From Bacteroidales bacterium (GTDB lineage Bacteria > Bacteroidota > Bacteroidia > Bacteroidales > P3): a stretch of 47,802 nucleotides of DNA. Shown here in pieces: positions 33,608 to 43,130 of this stretch. Under the pieces are notes generated by a model, which made no database searches, was not told the DNA's origin, and saw only the letters and a list, made by a program, of their open reading frames with translations. Position 1 is the first letter of the stretch; every line of letters begins with the position of its first letter. The stretch is taken from assembly GCA_016283175.1 (NCBI GenBank), contig JAEEMK010000052.1, positions 1 to 47,802 of the forward strand, read 5' to 3'. Made by a program: the position numbers and the translations under genes.

Positions 33608-36600
33608 ATGAAATTCAAATTGTCTGCTGTTTTGATTGCTGCGATGCTGTATGCGTCGGTGGGCTATGCTCAGGATTGGTATGCTACGGTGCCATATGAA
33701 TGCGGTTTTGAGAATGACGTCGAGAATGGTGCGTGGATGTTGCTTAACGGTGACTCGACCGTTGTGAACAAGTGGTATATCGACACTGCCGTTGCGCACT
33801 GTGGAGATGGTGCCGGGTCGGTGATGTGCGGGAAGTCGCTCTATGTGTCGTCGTCGGGAGGATATACGTACAGTTATGACAACAGTGTTGTTTCGCGCGT
33901 GATTGCCTACCGCGATTTTGCTTTTGGACAGGGTACGTATGTTGTTTCGTTCGACTGGATGGGCGTTGGCGAGCGAGATTGCGATATGCTGATAGCTGCG
34001 CTGGTGCCTGCGAGCGACACGACGCCCCTGTATGGCGGCAGTGAGTTGCCACGCGGAGTGAGTGCGTGGTCGCTGCCCGAGGGATGGATAAGTCTAGGCG
34101 GCGACGGTATTGGCACTGGTTTGAGCGGTGCGGGCGTGTGGCGAAGAAGTGAGAGTATGGTGGAGATCGGTGCGGCTAATGATCCGTCGGCTGGTGCAGT
34201 TCACTACAGGCTTGTCTTTATCTGGACGAACGACTATGCGGGAGGAGAGGATATGCCTGCAGCGGTGGACAACATTGCGATAAGAGAGGTCACGTGTATG
34301 CCGCCTGTTGCACTGAGTGCTCTGCAGGGTGTTTATTCGATGACGCTGAGCTGGCAAGCTGTGGGCGGTGAGAATGGCTGGCTGGTTGGTGTGGAGGATA
34401 CTGCCACCGTCGGGAACGAGATGTGGACTGCTGTGCCGACGATAACGGTTGCGGGTCTTCAGCCGAACACTGGATATGAGTTTGCTGTCCGTGCTGTTTG
34501 CGGCGACGGCGACACGAGTTTTGCGACGCGGATTGTTGCGACCACAGGTGCAACGATACCATACTATGAGGATTTCGACAATACAACGGAGGCTTTTCCC
34601 GGAGGATGGAACTTTGTGCCGACGGGCGATTCGGCCTATGCGACGATGCAATATGCACCCCGCATCGAGGGTGGAAGGCTGGAAACGAGAGGTTTTGGCT
34701 ATATTGTGTTGCCGACGGTGGACAGCGACATAGACACGCTGCGTCTTTCTTTCACCCACGGCACTCCCTACAGCCATATGTCGACGGAGCCGATGCCACT
34801 TGTTGTGGGAGTGATGGAGGCTGGTGTTTTCACGCCGGTAGACACTATAAACGACCCACGAGGCGGCACTTTCACGAGGAATGTTTATTTCGCAGGCTAT
34901 CAGGGCAGTGGTCGGAACATTGCGTTTTACAGCAGTTCGGCGGACCCGGAAGTGCACTATGCAACACACTATATAGACAACGTGAAGCTGGATTTTCTGC
35001 CCTCCTGTTTTCCGGTGGCAGACGCCACTGCGGTAGCCGACTCGAGTTCAATCACTGTGAGTTGGAATGCTTTGTTCGGCTCGTCGATGTGGGAGCTGAC
35101 CTTTGCGGATAGCGACGGAGCAACGGTCGTTGACACTGTCACTTCGAGCACGTCGGTGACGATCGGAGGTCTGGCTGGCAATACGGAATACCATTATGCT
35201 GTTCGCACTGTGTGCGGTGACAGCGACACGAGCGAGGCGACACTGGGCAGGATACGGACAGAGTGTTCGTCGGTGCCCAATGCCGAATTGCCCTATAGTT
35301 ATGGTTTCGAGGACGAGGATGGTGCGGGGCTGTGCTGGAGAGGGTATGCGAGTTCGTCGTTTTACGAGCCACATATGCTGTACGGCACTGCGCACACGGG
35401 GGGCAGCAGCTATGGTTTGAGTTCGTCGGTTAACGACTATTCATATGTTACACTGCCACTTTTTCAGGATGCGCCATCTTCGTTGATGGTCTCGCTATGG
35501 ATGCGCAGTGCGAACAACGGTGGCGGCAGTATTGTTGTCGGCGTTATGGACGATCCTTCGAATATCGGCACATTCACTGCTGTCGACACGATAGTCTGCA
35601 GCGGTACGGCGATGGAGTTCTTTGAGGTTCCGCTGAGCGGCTATAGCGGCACAGGTCGCAACATAGCGCTGCTATGCGGTTCGGGCAGTGCCAACAGTGT
35701 CTGTATTGACGATGTCAGTGTTGAGACAACGCCACTGTGCAGTAGAGTGCGCAGCCTTGAGATACCTATTGTCACTGCGGGTGCGGCCCTTGTGCAATGG
35801 GGCACGGGTCGCATTGGTGAATACCAGGGTGCCGAGGTTCAAACTCGCGAAGAGATGTCGGATGCGTGGACGAGTTATTTCACCGGCGGAACGGAGTATC
35901 TGCTCACCAACTTGAACCACAACACACGCTACGAGGTGCGAGTGCGAGCCATTTGCGGTAACGACGAGGCTTCGCTGTGGACAGGCACAACATTCACTAC
36001 GGCGATGACAAACTGCAACCAGATAGATTCCACGACGCTAGCGACGGACACGATCAGCGGTATCAACAATGCGAACCATTTCGAGTTTCCCGTCCACAAC
36101 TGGCGCAACTATTCATTCTCGGAGCAGCTTTTTACCGCTGTAGAGATTGACACGGCCGGCTCGTTGAGCGCCATCGAGTTCTTCTATGCTTCCGACACGC
36201 TTCCTATGACGGCCAAAGACAGCTGTATGATATATTTGGGTGCGACATCGCTCAGTACGTTGAGCAGTTCCGATTTCGTGGATCCATCCGATATGACACT
36301 CGTATACAGCGGTCCGCTTAACTGCACCTATGGCTGGAACACATTTGCATTCAACCGCAGTTTCTTCAATTACGACGGTCGCAGCAATCTTGTCATTGCC
36401 GTTGTCGACTATTCGGGAGCTGCACACAATCAGAATTACCGTTTTGCCTGTCATTCCGCCACTGGCAAGGCGATATCCTTCTTCAGCGACAACGAAACCT
36501 TCGACAACTACCTGCTTATGCAGCACCAGGAGTATCCGTATCGCAACAACATAGTACTTCATACGTCCGAATGCGGCGCTGAAAGCGAATGCTATCCGCC

Positions 36601-39600
36601 TATGGTTTTCGTCGGAGGGATTGGATCCGACTCGGTCGATTTCACCCTTATACCCGGTGGCTACGAAACAGTATGGGAGATATACTACAAAAGCATTGGC
36701 GAAGAAGACTTCACAAGCCAGGGGTCAACCACCCAGCACCACTATACAATAAACAACCTGGAGCCATCCACGACATACACCATCCGTATAATTGGCGGCT
36801 GTGAGGACAGTGCCTACAGCGATATAACCATTACCACCAAGTGTCTTGCACAATCGCTGCCCTACCACGAAGACTTTTCCTCCTGGCCGACAGGTGCATC
36901 TCCGATTGTCCCTTCCTGCTGGTACAAATACAGCACACTGGGAGTCAATACTCCATATATATATCCCTGGAGTGTGGCTGGTCAACAATCGGTGCTCTAT
37001 CTGTTTTCCAACGAGGAGAGTTACAGTTATGTCGCTATGCCAAATCTTAATGCTGCCATCGACTCGCTTCAAGTAAACTTCAAAATCTTCCGCGAACCCA
37101 ACGCCAGCAATGCCGTCACTGGCAATCACCCTCTTGTTGTGGGTGTTATGTCCGACGTTGACGATATCGCCAGCTTCTATCCCATTGACACCATCGTCAC
37201 AACGCAGACAGGCGTTTGGGAGCAAATAGAGCTTCCTCTCAACGCAATGGCTGCCGACAGCAACCTATCCGTCGAGCGGTTCGAAGCCCTGCGCAACGGA
37301 CACATCGCCTTCCTCTCGCCCGACAGCATATACAGCCGTCCCTATATCGACGAAATAACTGTCGACTACATACCACGATGCCCGCATCCAACGTTCATCT
37401 CCGTCGATCAGAATCTCAGCACACCCGACAGCGTATACCTTTACTGGGACGACAACTCCATAAGCGCTGGCTTCATCCTGACCATCCTCAGCGGTGAGGA
37501 CACCATTGCCGAATATGGCAATCTTCCGATGCCACATTGCATTGTCGGTGGTCTCAACGCATCAATGGTTTATACCGCCATTGTTCGCGGCATCTGTGGG
37601 GAATGGAACGACAACGACATACTCCTCAGAACCGATACCAGTACAGCTATTTCGGCCGATTTCCGCACCCCTTGCGGCATAATCAAACATTCGCCTTGGA
37701 GAGAGGGCTTCGAGCTAAACACCGTGGGCAACCAGTTCTATGCAGGCTTTGCCAAATGCTGGAGCCGCATTACGGATTCTTGCGACTACTACGGAATTCC
37801 ATACGTTTCCAACGATGCGCCTTATGGTGATGTCCATAACGGTTTCCGCGGTATGGCTTGGGCAGCAGGTTCCAACAGCCTATACGGCGACTACCAGTAC
37901 ATAGTCACACCGGAAATAGACACCGCAGCTCTTCACATCAACCAACTGGAACTCAGTTTCTGGGCGCGGTCCTATAGCAGCATCCAGCGACCGACGTTCA
38001 TAATTGGCGTGATGGACAACAACGACAATACAGGAGCTTCATTCACCGCCGTCGACACCGTAGTTATAGACGGAAGAACCACCTGGCAGAAGTACACCGT
38101 ATACTTCGACAATTACAATGGTCCCGGAACACACATCGCCCTCAAAGCCGAACGTCCTGAATCTGAATGGGGAGCCGGTATCGACGACATCGAATTACGC
38201 TTTGCGCCCCTCTGTCCGCCGGTTACCGACATCACAGCCACAAACATAGACACTAACTCGCTCTCCATCGCCTGGAACGACCACTCCTCGGCCATCTCCT
38301 GGGACATCATATACGTTCCACACGGCCACGATCCCGCCAGCGGAACCTATACAATCAGCTATTCTACCTCGCTCACAATCAACGGTCTCAATCCTTCAAC
38401 CACCTACGACATCTATGTGCGACCCGTTTGCGGAGACGAAGCCGCTTTCACAATGGCCACCTTCACCACCGCAGACCCATACTATGAGATTCCTTTCTAC
38501 TGCAACTTCTCCAACTACGAGGAGAATGTCAAGTGGAACTTTAGTAACGGCCAGCACGTCAATGCGTGGGTCATTGGCTCCGCAATAGGCAATGGCGATG
38601 TCAACTCGCTTTACATTTCGCAGGATGGCGGCACAAGCAATACCTACGACCGCGACGTGTCAGGTATCAGCTACGCATACGTCAACCTCAATTTCACGGA
38701 CACCGGCAACTACAATTACCGTTTCGATTGGCGCAGCAACGGGCAGTACGATTTTGACTACCTGCGCGTGGCTCTCGCTCCCATCACGTTCTCACCTATG
38801 GGTGGCAGCAGTATTCCTGCCGGTTTTGGTTCTACGACATTGCCGACAGGATGGATAAGCCTTGACGGAGGAAGCCAACTTTATGGCGACACCAATGGCT
38901 GGACAACCATCGAATGTGAGGTTCACATCACCACTCCCGGCATCTATCGTATGCTTTTTGCCTGGACCGACCAGCATATTGCTGTGGGACATCAAAGCCC
39001 GGCAGCCATCGACAACGTCGTGGTGCGCCGCACTTCTTGTCAAACGCCTTCCGACATCTCAATCATTCCCTTCGACGACAGCATCTATCTTTCCTGGAAC
39101 TCGAACGGCGATGAAAGCCAATGGATTGTTGCCTGTGCCGACACAACTTACATATCTCAGCAGACAACTTTATTAATCAACGGATTGACTCCCAACACCG
39201 ACTATAGCGTCAGCGTAAGAGCGTTCTGCATAGAAGGAGACACCAGTATGGCTGCCATCCGCCAGTTCCGCACGACCTGCACCCCCGTTGAACTTCCCTA
39301 CACAGAGGATTTCAACAGTGTAACCAACTCGACAACAGCCTTTACAAACGCTTTTCCAACCTGCTGGATATACCAAGTAACAGGCAGCGAGGGCACACGA
39401 CAACCTCAAATATACTATGGTTCAGTGAATGCCCACAGCGGTAATTACGCTCTCTTCATTGGCAAGATCGCCTACGTATCGATGCCGCCTATGCCGGTAC
39501 CGCTCAACCAAATAGAGCTTTCATTCTACCATCTTGTCAACAATTCAGATTATGCCATCCAAGTAGGTGTTATGGAAGGTGACGACTTCATTCCAATGGC

Positions 39601-41689
39601 CACTTTTTATGATATGGAAGAAGTATATTCCGAACATACCGTTACTTTCGAATCCTACACAGGACAAAGTCGAATAATTGCTTTCCACAATATAAACGAA
39701 GGCTTGGTTGGCGCACCCAACTTCATCGATGACATCACAATCGACTATCTACCAGAATGCTTGTCTGTGAGTAACATAACGGCTCCGGTAGTATCTACCG
39801 ACCTGATACATCTGGATTGGAGCAGTGGTGCAACGGCTCAAAGCTGGGAAATAGAGTATGGTCCTATGGGTTTCACGCTTGGAACAGGCACCACGGTTAT
39901 GGCCAACATCCACCCATTTGTAATCAGCGGACTTGACACAATGACTACCTACGACTTCTATGTTCGTACTTATTGCGGTGACACAAACTATAGCAACTGG
40001 GCAGGACCAGCACAATTCAGTACAGCTTATTGCGAAGATGCTATTTCATTTTCAAACGGACCTATGAGTTCGAGCAGCCAGTATATGCCCATCAGCACCT
40101 ACTACAGCTACTCATTGACAGAATTCATCATCGATGCTGCCGAGCTTGAGGGCCTTAATTCTATCTCCGCAATAGCATTCTACTATAACGACAATGAGAC
40201 AATGACAGTAAAGAACTCAGTCGACATCTGGCTGCAGCCGACAACGACGGCATCATTCAGCAGCGACAACAGCATAATTACACTCGATACAAATCAAGCC
40301 ATCCTCGTATACAGCGGCAATTTGAACTGTCATCAGGGTTGGAATTTCTTTGACTTCACCTCACCATATGTATGGGATGGAGTTAATAATCTGGTAGTTA
40401 TTGTCGACGACAATTCAGGTGTCGACGAAAGTGTGCCGCTTACGTTTGGCGTCGCCCAATGCAGTGGACAGAAGACCATTTCCTATTACGGTATGCTGAA
40501 CAATATCGACCCCACAAGCCCAAACATAGGATATGTTATGAAATCGCGCTTCAACGCTCGGCCCTTATTGCAACTGATTTCTTGCGGCGGCGCCTCGTGC
40601 CACGAACCAATCAACCTGGTCGCTTCCGCCATTTCTTTCGACTCAGCAAATGTCAGCTGGCAAGGTGTGTCTCACTCCTACGAAGTTTCTTTCAAAAAAA
40701 CCGACGATAGCGAATGGAGCCAACCCGTGACAGTTACCACCTCCTCAACCGCCGGATCATACACCTTCAACGACCTTAATGAAATGACACAATACGATTT
40801 TCGTGTGCGTCAATTCTGTATTAGTGGCGTTTTCTCCGAATGGGCCGAAAGTTCCTTCACCACCGCTACGCGACCCTGCTTACCCCCCACCACACCCTAT
40901 GTAACCAACGTCGGCTACGACCGCGCCACAATAGGCTGGACATCGCACAACGACCAATCGATTGCCTATATCCTTCTAAGCCACAACGCTTACGACTCTG
41001 TTATCGTTGCTGACCATAACCCCTTCACGCTCACCTCACTTGCACAGGACATCACTTACAGCGTCGCCGTCGCCGACAGTTGTACCAACAACGGCACGAC
41101 CTCCGATTACAGCAACACCGTTTCATTCACCACCGCCTCCTGTCTGCCGCCATACAATGTCAGCGTTTCATCCATTTCGGCAACATCGGCACTCGTTTCC
41201 TGGAGCGGAGACAGCCAATACTACACAATCGAATACGGCATCGGCAACTTCACACCAGGCAACGGCACAACAGTCGACAACATCAACGGCAACTCCATTA
41301 CACTCAACGGATTGACACCCGACGTCGACTATACCCTTTACATCCGTGCCAAATGCAGCGAAACTGCCTACAGCGTATGGAGTGAACGGACGACATTCCA
41401 CACCGCCACAAGCGGCATTGGTTTACAATCAGAGTCGCCAAATCCTGCTTTGGATATATCCCCAAACCCTGCAAAGGACAAGACAACCATCAACATTGTT
41501 GGCATAAACGGCGAAGTCGCTCTGACCTTGGTTGATATGAGTGGACGCATTATCAAAGAAACCACAGCATTCTGTGGCGGTGACAGCTGCACAGCAACTG
41601 TGGAACTCCGCCATCTCGCTGCCGGCACCTACTTCGTTCGTGCGTCAGCACAGGGCATCAACATCGTCCACAAGCTCGTAGTCAAATAA
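33608..41689 (+). CDS. Giant modular T9SS type A secreted protein, 2693 aa
   Basis: A signal peptide (LSAVLIAAMLYASVGYAQ) starts at ATG 33608; the frame opens 13 codons earlier without a signal. The exterior alternates beta-sandwich domains with about eleven FN3-like modules, each ending in a YxVxVRAxCG-type strand and usually bounded by Cys. Between them lie choice-of-anchor-J/MAM-like domains (PYYEDFDN, YIDNVKLDFLP, PYHEDFSSW, FIDDITIDYLP). Two domain types occur twice: one at about residues 24-230 and 1625-1810 (SLYVS, YRLVFIWTND / YRMLFAWTDQ), another at about 803-990 and 2140-2330 (LSAIEFFY / ISAIAFYY, NLVIAVVDYSG / NLVVIVDDNSG). The end (LDISPNPAKDKTTINIVG ... HKLVVK) is a T9SS type A sorting domain. 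It is likely a cell-surface adhesin; no catalytic domain is seen. Codon use changes visibly near residue 800. Confidence 0.93.
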   Translation: MKFKLSAVLIAAMLYASVGYAQDWYATVPYECGFENDVENGAWMLLNGDSTVVNKWYIDTAVAHCGDGAGSVMCGKSLYVSSSGGYTYSYDNSVVSRVIAYRDFAFGQGTYVVSFDWMGVGERDCDMLIAALVPASDTTPLYGGSELPRGVSAWSLPEGWISLGGDGIGTGLSGAGVWRRSESMVEIGAANDPSAGAVHYRLVFIWTNDYAGGEDMPAAVDNIAIREVTCMPPVALSALQGVYSMTLSWQAVGGENGWLVGVEDTATVGNEMWTAVPTITVAGLQPNTGYEFAVRAVCGDGDTSFATRIVATTGATIPYYEDFDNTTEAFPGGWNFVPTGDSAYATMQYAPRIEGGRLETRGFGYIVLPTVDSDIDTLRLSFTHGTPYSHMSTEPMPLVVGVMEAGVFTPVDTINDPRGGTFTRNVYFAGYQGSGRNIAFYSSSADPEVHYATHYIDNVKLDFLPSCFPVADATAVADSSSITVSWNALFGSSMWELTFADSDGATVVDTVTSSTSVTIGGLAGNTEYHYAVRTVCGDSDTSEATLGRIRTECSSVPNAELPYSYGFEDEDGAGLCWRGYASSSFYEPHMLYGTAHTGGSSYGLSSSVNDYSYVTLPLFQDAPSSLMVSLWMRSANNGGGSIVVGVMDDPSNIGTFTAVDTIVCSGTAMEFFEVPLSGYSGTGRNIALLCGSGSANSVCIDDVSVETTPLCSRVRSLEIPIVTAGAALVQWGTGRIGEYQGAEVQTREEMSDAWTSYFTGGTEYLLTNLNHNTRYEVRVRAICGNDEASLWTGTTFTTAMTNCNQIDSTTLATDTISGINNANHFEFPVHNWRNYSFSEQLFTAVEIDTAGSLSAIEFFYASDTLPMTAKDSCMIYLGATSLSTLSSSDFVDPSDMTLVYSGPLNCTYGWNTFAFNRSFFNYDGRSNLVIAVVDYSGAAHNQNYRFACHSATGKAISFFSDNETFDNYLLMQHQEYPYRNNIVLHTSECGAESECYPPMVFVGGIGSDSVDFTLIPGGYETVWEIYYKSIGEEDFTSQGSTTQHHYTINNLEPSTTYTIRIIGGCEDSAYSDITITTKCLAQSLPYHEDFSSWPTGASPIVPSCWYKYSTLGVNTPYIYPWSVAGQQSVLYLFSNEESYSYVAMPNLNAAIDSLQVNFKIFREPNASNAVTGNHPLVVGVMSDVDDIASFYPIDTIVTTQTGVWEQIELPLNAMAADSNLSVERFEALRNGHIAFLSPDSIYSRPYIDEITVDYIPRCPHPTFISVDQNLSTPDSVYLYWDDNSISAGFILTILSGEDTIAEYGNLPMPHCIVGGLNASMVYTAIVRGICGEWNDNDILLRTDTSTAISADFRTPCGIIKHSPWREGFELNTVGNQFYAGFAKCWSRITDSCDYYGIPYVSNDAPYGDVHNGFRGMAWAAGSNSLYGDYQYIVTPEIDTAALHINQLELSFWARSYSSIQRPTFIIGVMDNNDNTGASFTAVDTVVIDGRTTWQKYTVYFDNYNGPGTHIALKAERPESEWGAGIDDIELRFAPLCPPVTDITATNIDTNSLSIAWNDHSSAISWDIIYVPHGHDPASGTYTISYSTSLTINGLNPSTTYDIYVRPVCGDEAAFTMATFTTADPYYEIPFYCNFSNYEENVKWNFSNGQHVNAWVIGSAIGNGDVNSLYISQDGGTSNTYDRDVSGISYAYVNLNFTDTGNYNYRFDWRSNGQYDFDYLRVALAPITFSPMGGSSIPAGFGSTTLPTGWISLDGGSQLYGDTNGWTTIECEVHITTPGIYRMLFAWTDQHIAVGHQSPAAIDNVVVRRTSCQTPSDISIIPFDDSIYLSWNSNGDESQWIVACADTTYISQQTTLLINGLTPNTDYSVSVRAFCIEGDTSMAAIRQFRTTCTPVELPYTEDFNSVTNSTTAFTNAFPTCWIYQVTGSEGTRQPQIYYGSVNAHSGNYALFIGKIAYVSMPPMPVPLNQIELSFYHLVNNSDYAIQVGVMEGDDFIPMATFYDMEEVYSEHTVTFESYTGQSRIIAFHNINEGLVGAPNFIDDITIDYLPECLSVSNITAPVVSTDLIHLDWSSGATAQSWEIEYGPMGFTLGTGTTVMANIHPFVISGLDTMTTYDFYVRTYCGDTNYSNWAGPAQFSTAYCEDAISFSNGPMSSSSQYMPISTYYSYSLTEFIIDAAELEGLNSISAIAFYYNDNETMTVKNSVDIWLQPTTTASFSSDNSIITLDTNQAILVYSGNLNCHQGWNFFDFTSPYVWDGVNNLVVIVDDNSGVDESVPLTFGVAQCSGQKTISYYGMLNNIDPTSPNIGYVMKSRFNARPLLQLISCGGASCHEPINLVASAISFDSANVSWQGVSHSYEVSFKKTDDSEWSQPVTVTTSSTAGSYTFNDLNEMTQYDFRVRQFCISGVFSEWAESSFTTATRPCLPPTTPYVTNVGYDRATIGWTSHNDQSIAYILLSHNAYDSVIVADHNPFTLTSLAQDITYSVAVADSCTNNGTTSDYSNTVSFTTASCLPPYNVSVSSISATSALVSWSGDSQYYTIEYGIGNFTPGNGTTVDNINGNSITLNGLTPDVDYTLYIRAKCSETAYSVWSERTTFHTATSGIGLQSESPNPALDISPNPAKDKTTINIVGINGEVALTLVDMSGRIIKETTAFCGGDSCTATVELRHLAAGTYFVRASAQGINIVHKLVVK

Positions 41690-41710
41690 CAAACGACAAT
41701 CCACACAAAA

Positions 41711-41738
41711 AAAAAGGGTCGCAATTGCGACCCTTTTT
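41711..41738. terminator. Bidirectional terminator between giant T9SS gene and pfp
   Basis: A perfect 28-bp palindrome, AAAAAGGGTCGCAA followed by TTGCGACCCTTTTT, has A-tract and T-tract on both sides, so it can stop transcription from both convergent genes. It lies 21 bp after the giant gene stop and 16 bp from the pfp stop. Confidence 0.88.
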
Positions 41739-41754
41739 GCTATTCAATGGAAGC

Positions 41755-42987
41755 CTACCATTCAAGAATTTTCTTGAAATCGTAAGCTTCGGGATTGGGC
41801 AGGTACTTCCTGGCGGCCTCATAGTCAGCCGGGGTAATGTAATCCATAATGTCATTGACATACGACATTACCTTGTTGCTGTTGACATTGACGAGACGTG
41901 GAGGAATCTTGCCTGTCTGCGGATCCTGCAAATCTTTGAGATAGAGCGGAGTTACTGTTCCCTGATGATCGCAGTACACCATACAGCCAGTACAACCCTG
42001 GTTGAAGAGGGTGTGAACTCCCATACCCATCAGCGAGCAGTAGGTAAGGTCGAACGCGATAGGCGTATGGCAGCGAATCTCGTAGCCGATTTCGACAGGA
42101 CGACTCTTCACCTTCAGGCCGAGCTCCTTGACCTTGCGCTCCAGCAAGTCGTTGAAAATATGAGCCTTCGACACCTTGCCCAGTTCGGGGTGGCCGTGTT
42201 CGTCATAGCTGAAATGGATGCCGCTCTTGGCAATCTCTTCGTCGCTTAGGCTGTGGAACACGCCTTCCGAAATCATAGCAGCACCGTAGTTGATGCCCAT
42301 CAGCTTACGTTTCACGATGCAGGAAACCACCATATTTACTATTTTCTCGACGGTAATCTCGGTCTTGTTGAAGAACTCGGGGATGATGACCATCGGATAG
42401 TGGCAGGCACCGGCGATGCCGAGTGCAAGGTGACCGGCGGAACGGCCCATAGCACTCACCACAAACCAATTCTCGCTGGTACGGGCATCTTCCATAACGG
42501 CGGTGGCCAGCACGCAACCTTGAGCCTTAGCGCTATTGTAGCCGAAGGTCGGCGAACTGTTGGGAAGCGGCAGGTCGTTGTCGATAGTCTTGGGAACGTG
42601 GATATTGGCTATAGGATAGTGCTTGCTTTCCAAGAACTTGGCAATGCGGTTGGCCGTAGAAGCGGTATCGTCGCCGCCAACGGTGACAAGGAGCTTTATC
42701 TCGTTGTCTGTGAAAAGTTTCAGATTGAATCTCTTCTCAAAGTCCTCATCTGTGGGTTTGAAACGGCTCATTTTCAGCAGCGAACCACCTTTGTTGAATA
42801 TCTCGTCAGCGACAAGGAAGTTAAGATCCTGCATACGAGGATTTTCCGTGAAAAGTGCCGAATAGCCACCGTGGAGGCCGATGACGCGATAACCATCACG
42901 CAAAAATGTTTTGGCGACCGAAGCCACAACTGTATTCATTCCGGGCGCGGGACCGCCACCAGTAAGGATTGCAATCGATTTGTTCAT
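41755..42987 (-). CDS. pfp: Diphosphate-dependent phosphofructokinase, 410 aa
   Basis: A PFK-family enzyme of glycolysis (fructose 6-phosphate to fructose 1,6-bisphosphate). The N-terminus ILTGGGPAPGMN binds phosphate. The phosphoryl-donor loop is GGDDT (104-108) and the catalytic loop PKTIDND (132-138): the second Asp of GGDDT and the Lys of PKTIDND are the residues that mark PPi-dependent enzymes, where ATP enzymes have Gly at both positions. MGRSAGHLAL and EIGYEIRCH-type substrate motifs are intact. The length is typical of the shorter PPi-PFK group. With pyrophosphate as donor the step is reversible and saves ATP. It has its own strong Bacteroidota promoter (43056-43086) and shares a terminator with the giant gene. 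Confidence 0.95.
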   Translation of the reverse strand: MNKSIAILTGGGPAPGMNTVVASVAKTFLRDGYRVIGLHGGYSALFTENPRMQDLNFLVADEIFNKGGSLLKMSRFKPTDEDFEKRFNLKLFTDNEIKLLVTVGGDDTASTANRIAKFLESKHYPIANIHVPKTIDNDLPLPNSSPTFGYNSAKAQGCVLATAVMEDARTSENWFVVSAMGRSAGHLALGIAGACHYPMVIIPEFFNKTEITVEKIVNMVVSCIVKRKLMGINYGAAMISEGVFHSLSDEEIAKSGIHFSYDEHGHPELGKVSKAHIFNDLLERKVKELGLKVKSRPVEIGYEIRCHTPIAFDLTYCSLMGMGVHTLFNQGCTGCMVYCDHQGTVTPLYLKDLQDPQTGKIPPRLVNVNSNKVMSYVNDIMDYITPADYEAARKYLPNPEAYDFKKILEW

Positions 42988-43055
42988 AGTTTTATTGTTG
43001 TTTATTGTTGATACGTTGATATGTTTTAGGGATTTAATACGACGAAAAGGATTTG

Positions 43056-43086
43056 CAAAGATACAAAAGTTATTAAAACTGACAAA
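43056..43086 (-). promoter_or_regulatory. Consensus Bacteroidota promoter of pfp
   Basis: On the minus strand, TTTG (43083-43086), exactly 19 bp, then TATCTTTG (43056-43063). Both boxes fit TTTG/TAnnTTTG. The ATG at 42987 lies about 68 nt downstream. Confidence 0.85.
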
Positions 43087-43117
43087 ACAAATATTTTTTT
43101 CTTTAAAAACTTATTTG

Positions 43118-43125
43118 TATTTTTG
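43118..43125 (+). promoter_or_regulatory. Putative -7 box directly at the rdgB start
   Basis: TATTTTTG followed by C fits TAnnTTTG but ends only 5 nt before the ATG at 43131. If used, the message would be almost or fully leaderless. No clear -33 TTTG is present (the position reads TTTT/TTTC). Confidence 0.5.
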
Positions 43126-43130
43126 CAGAT

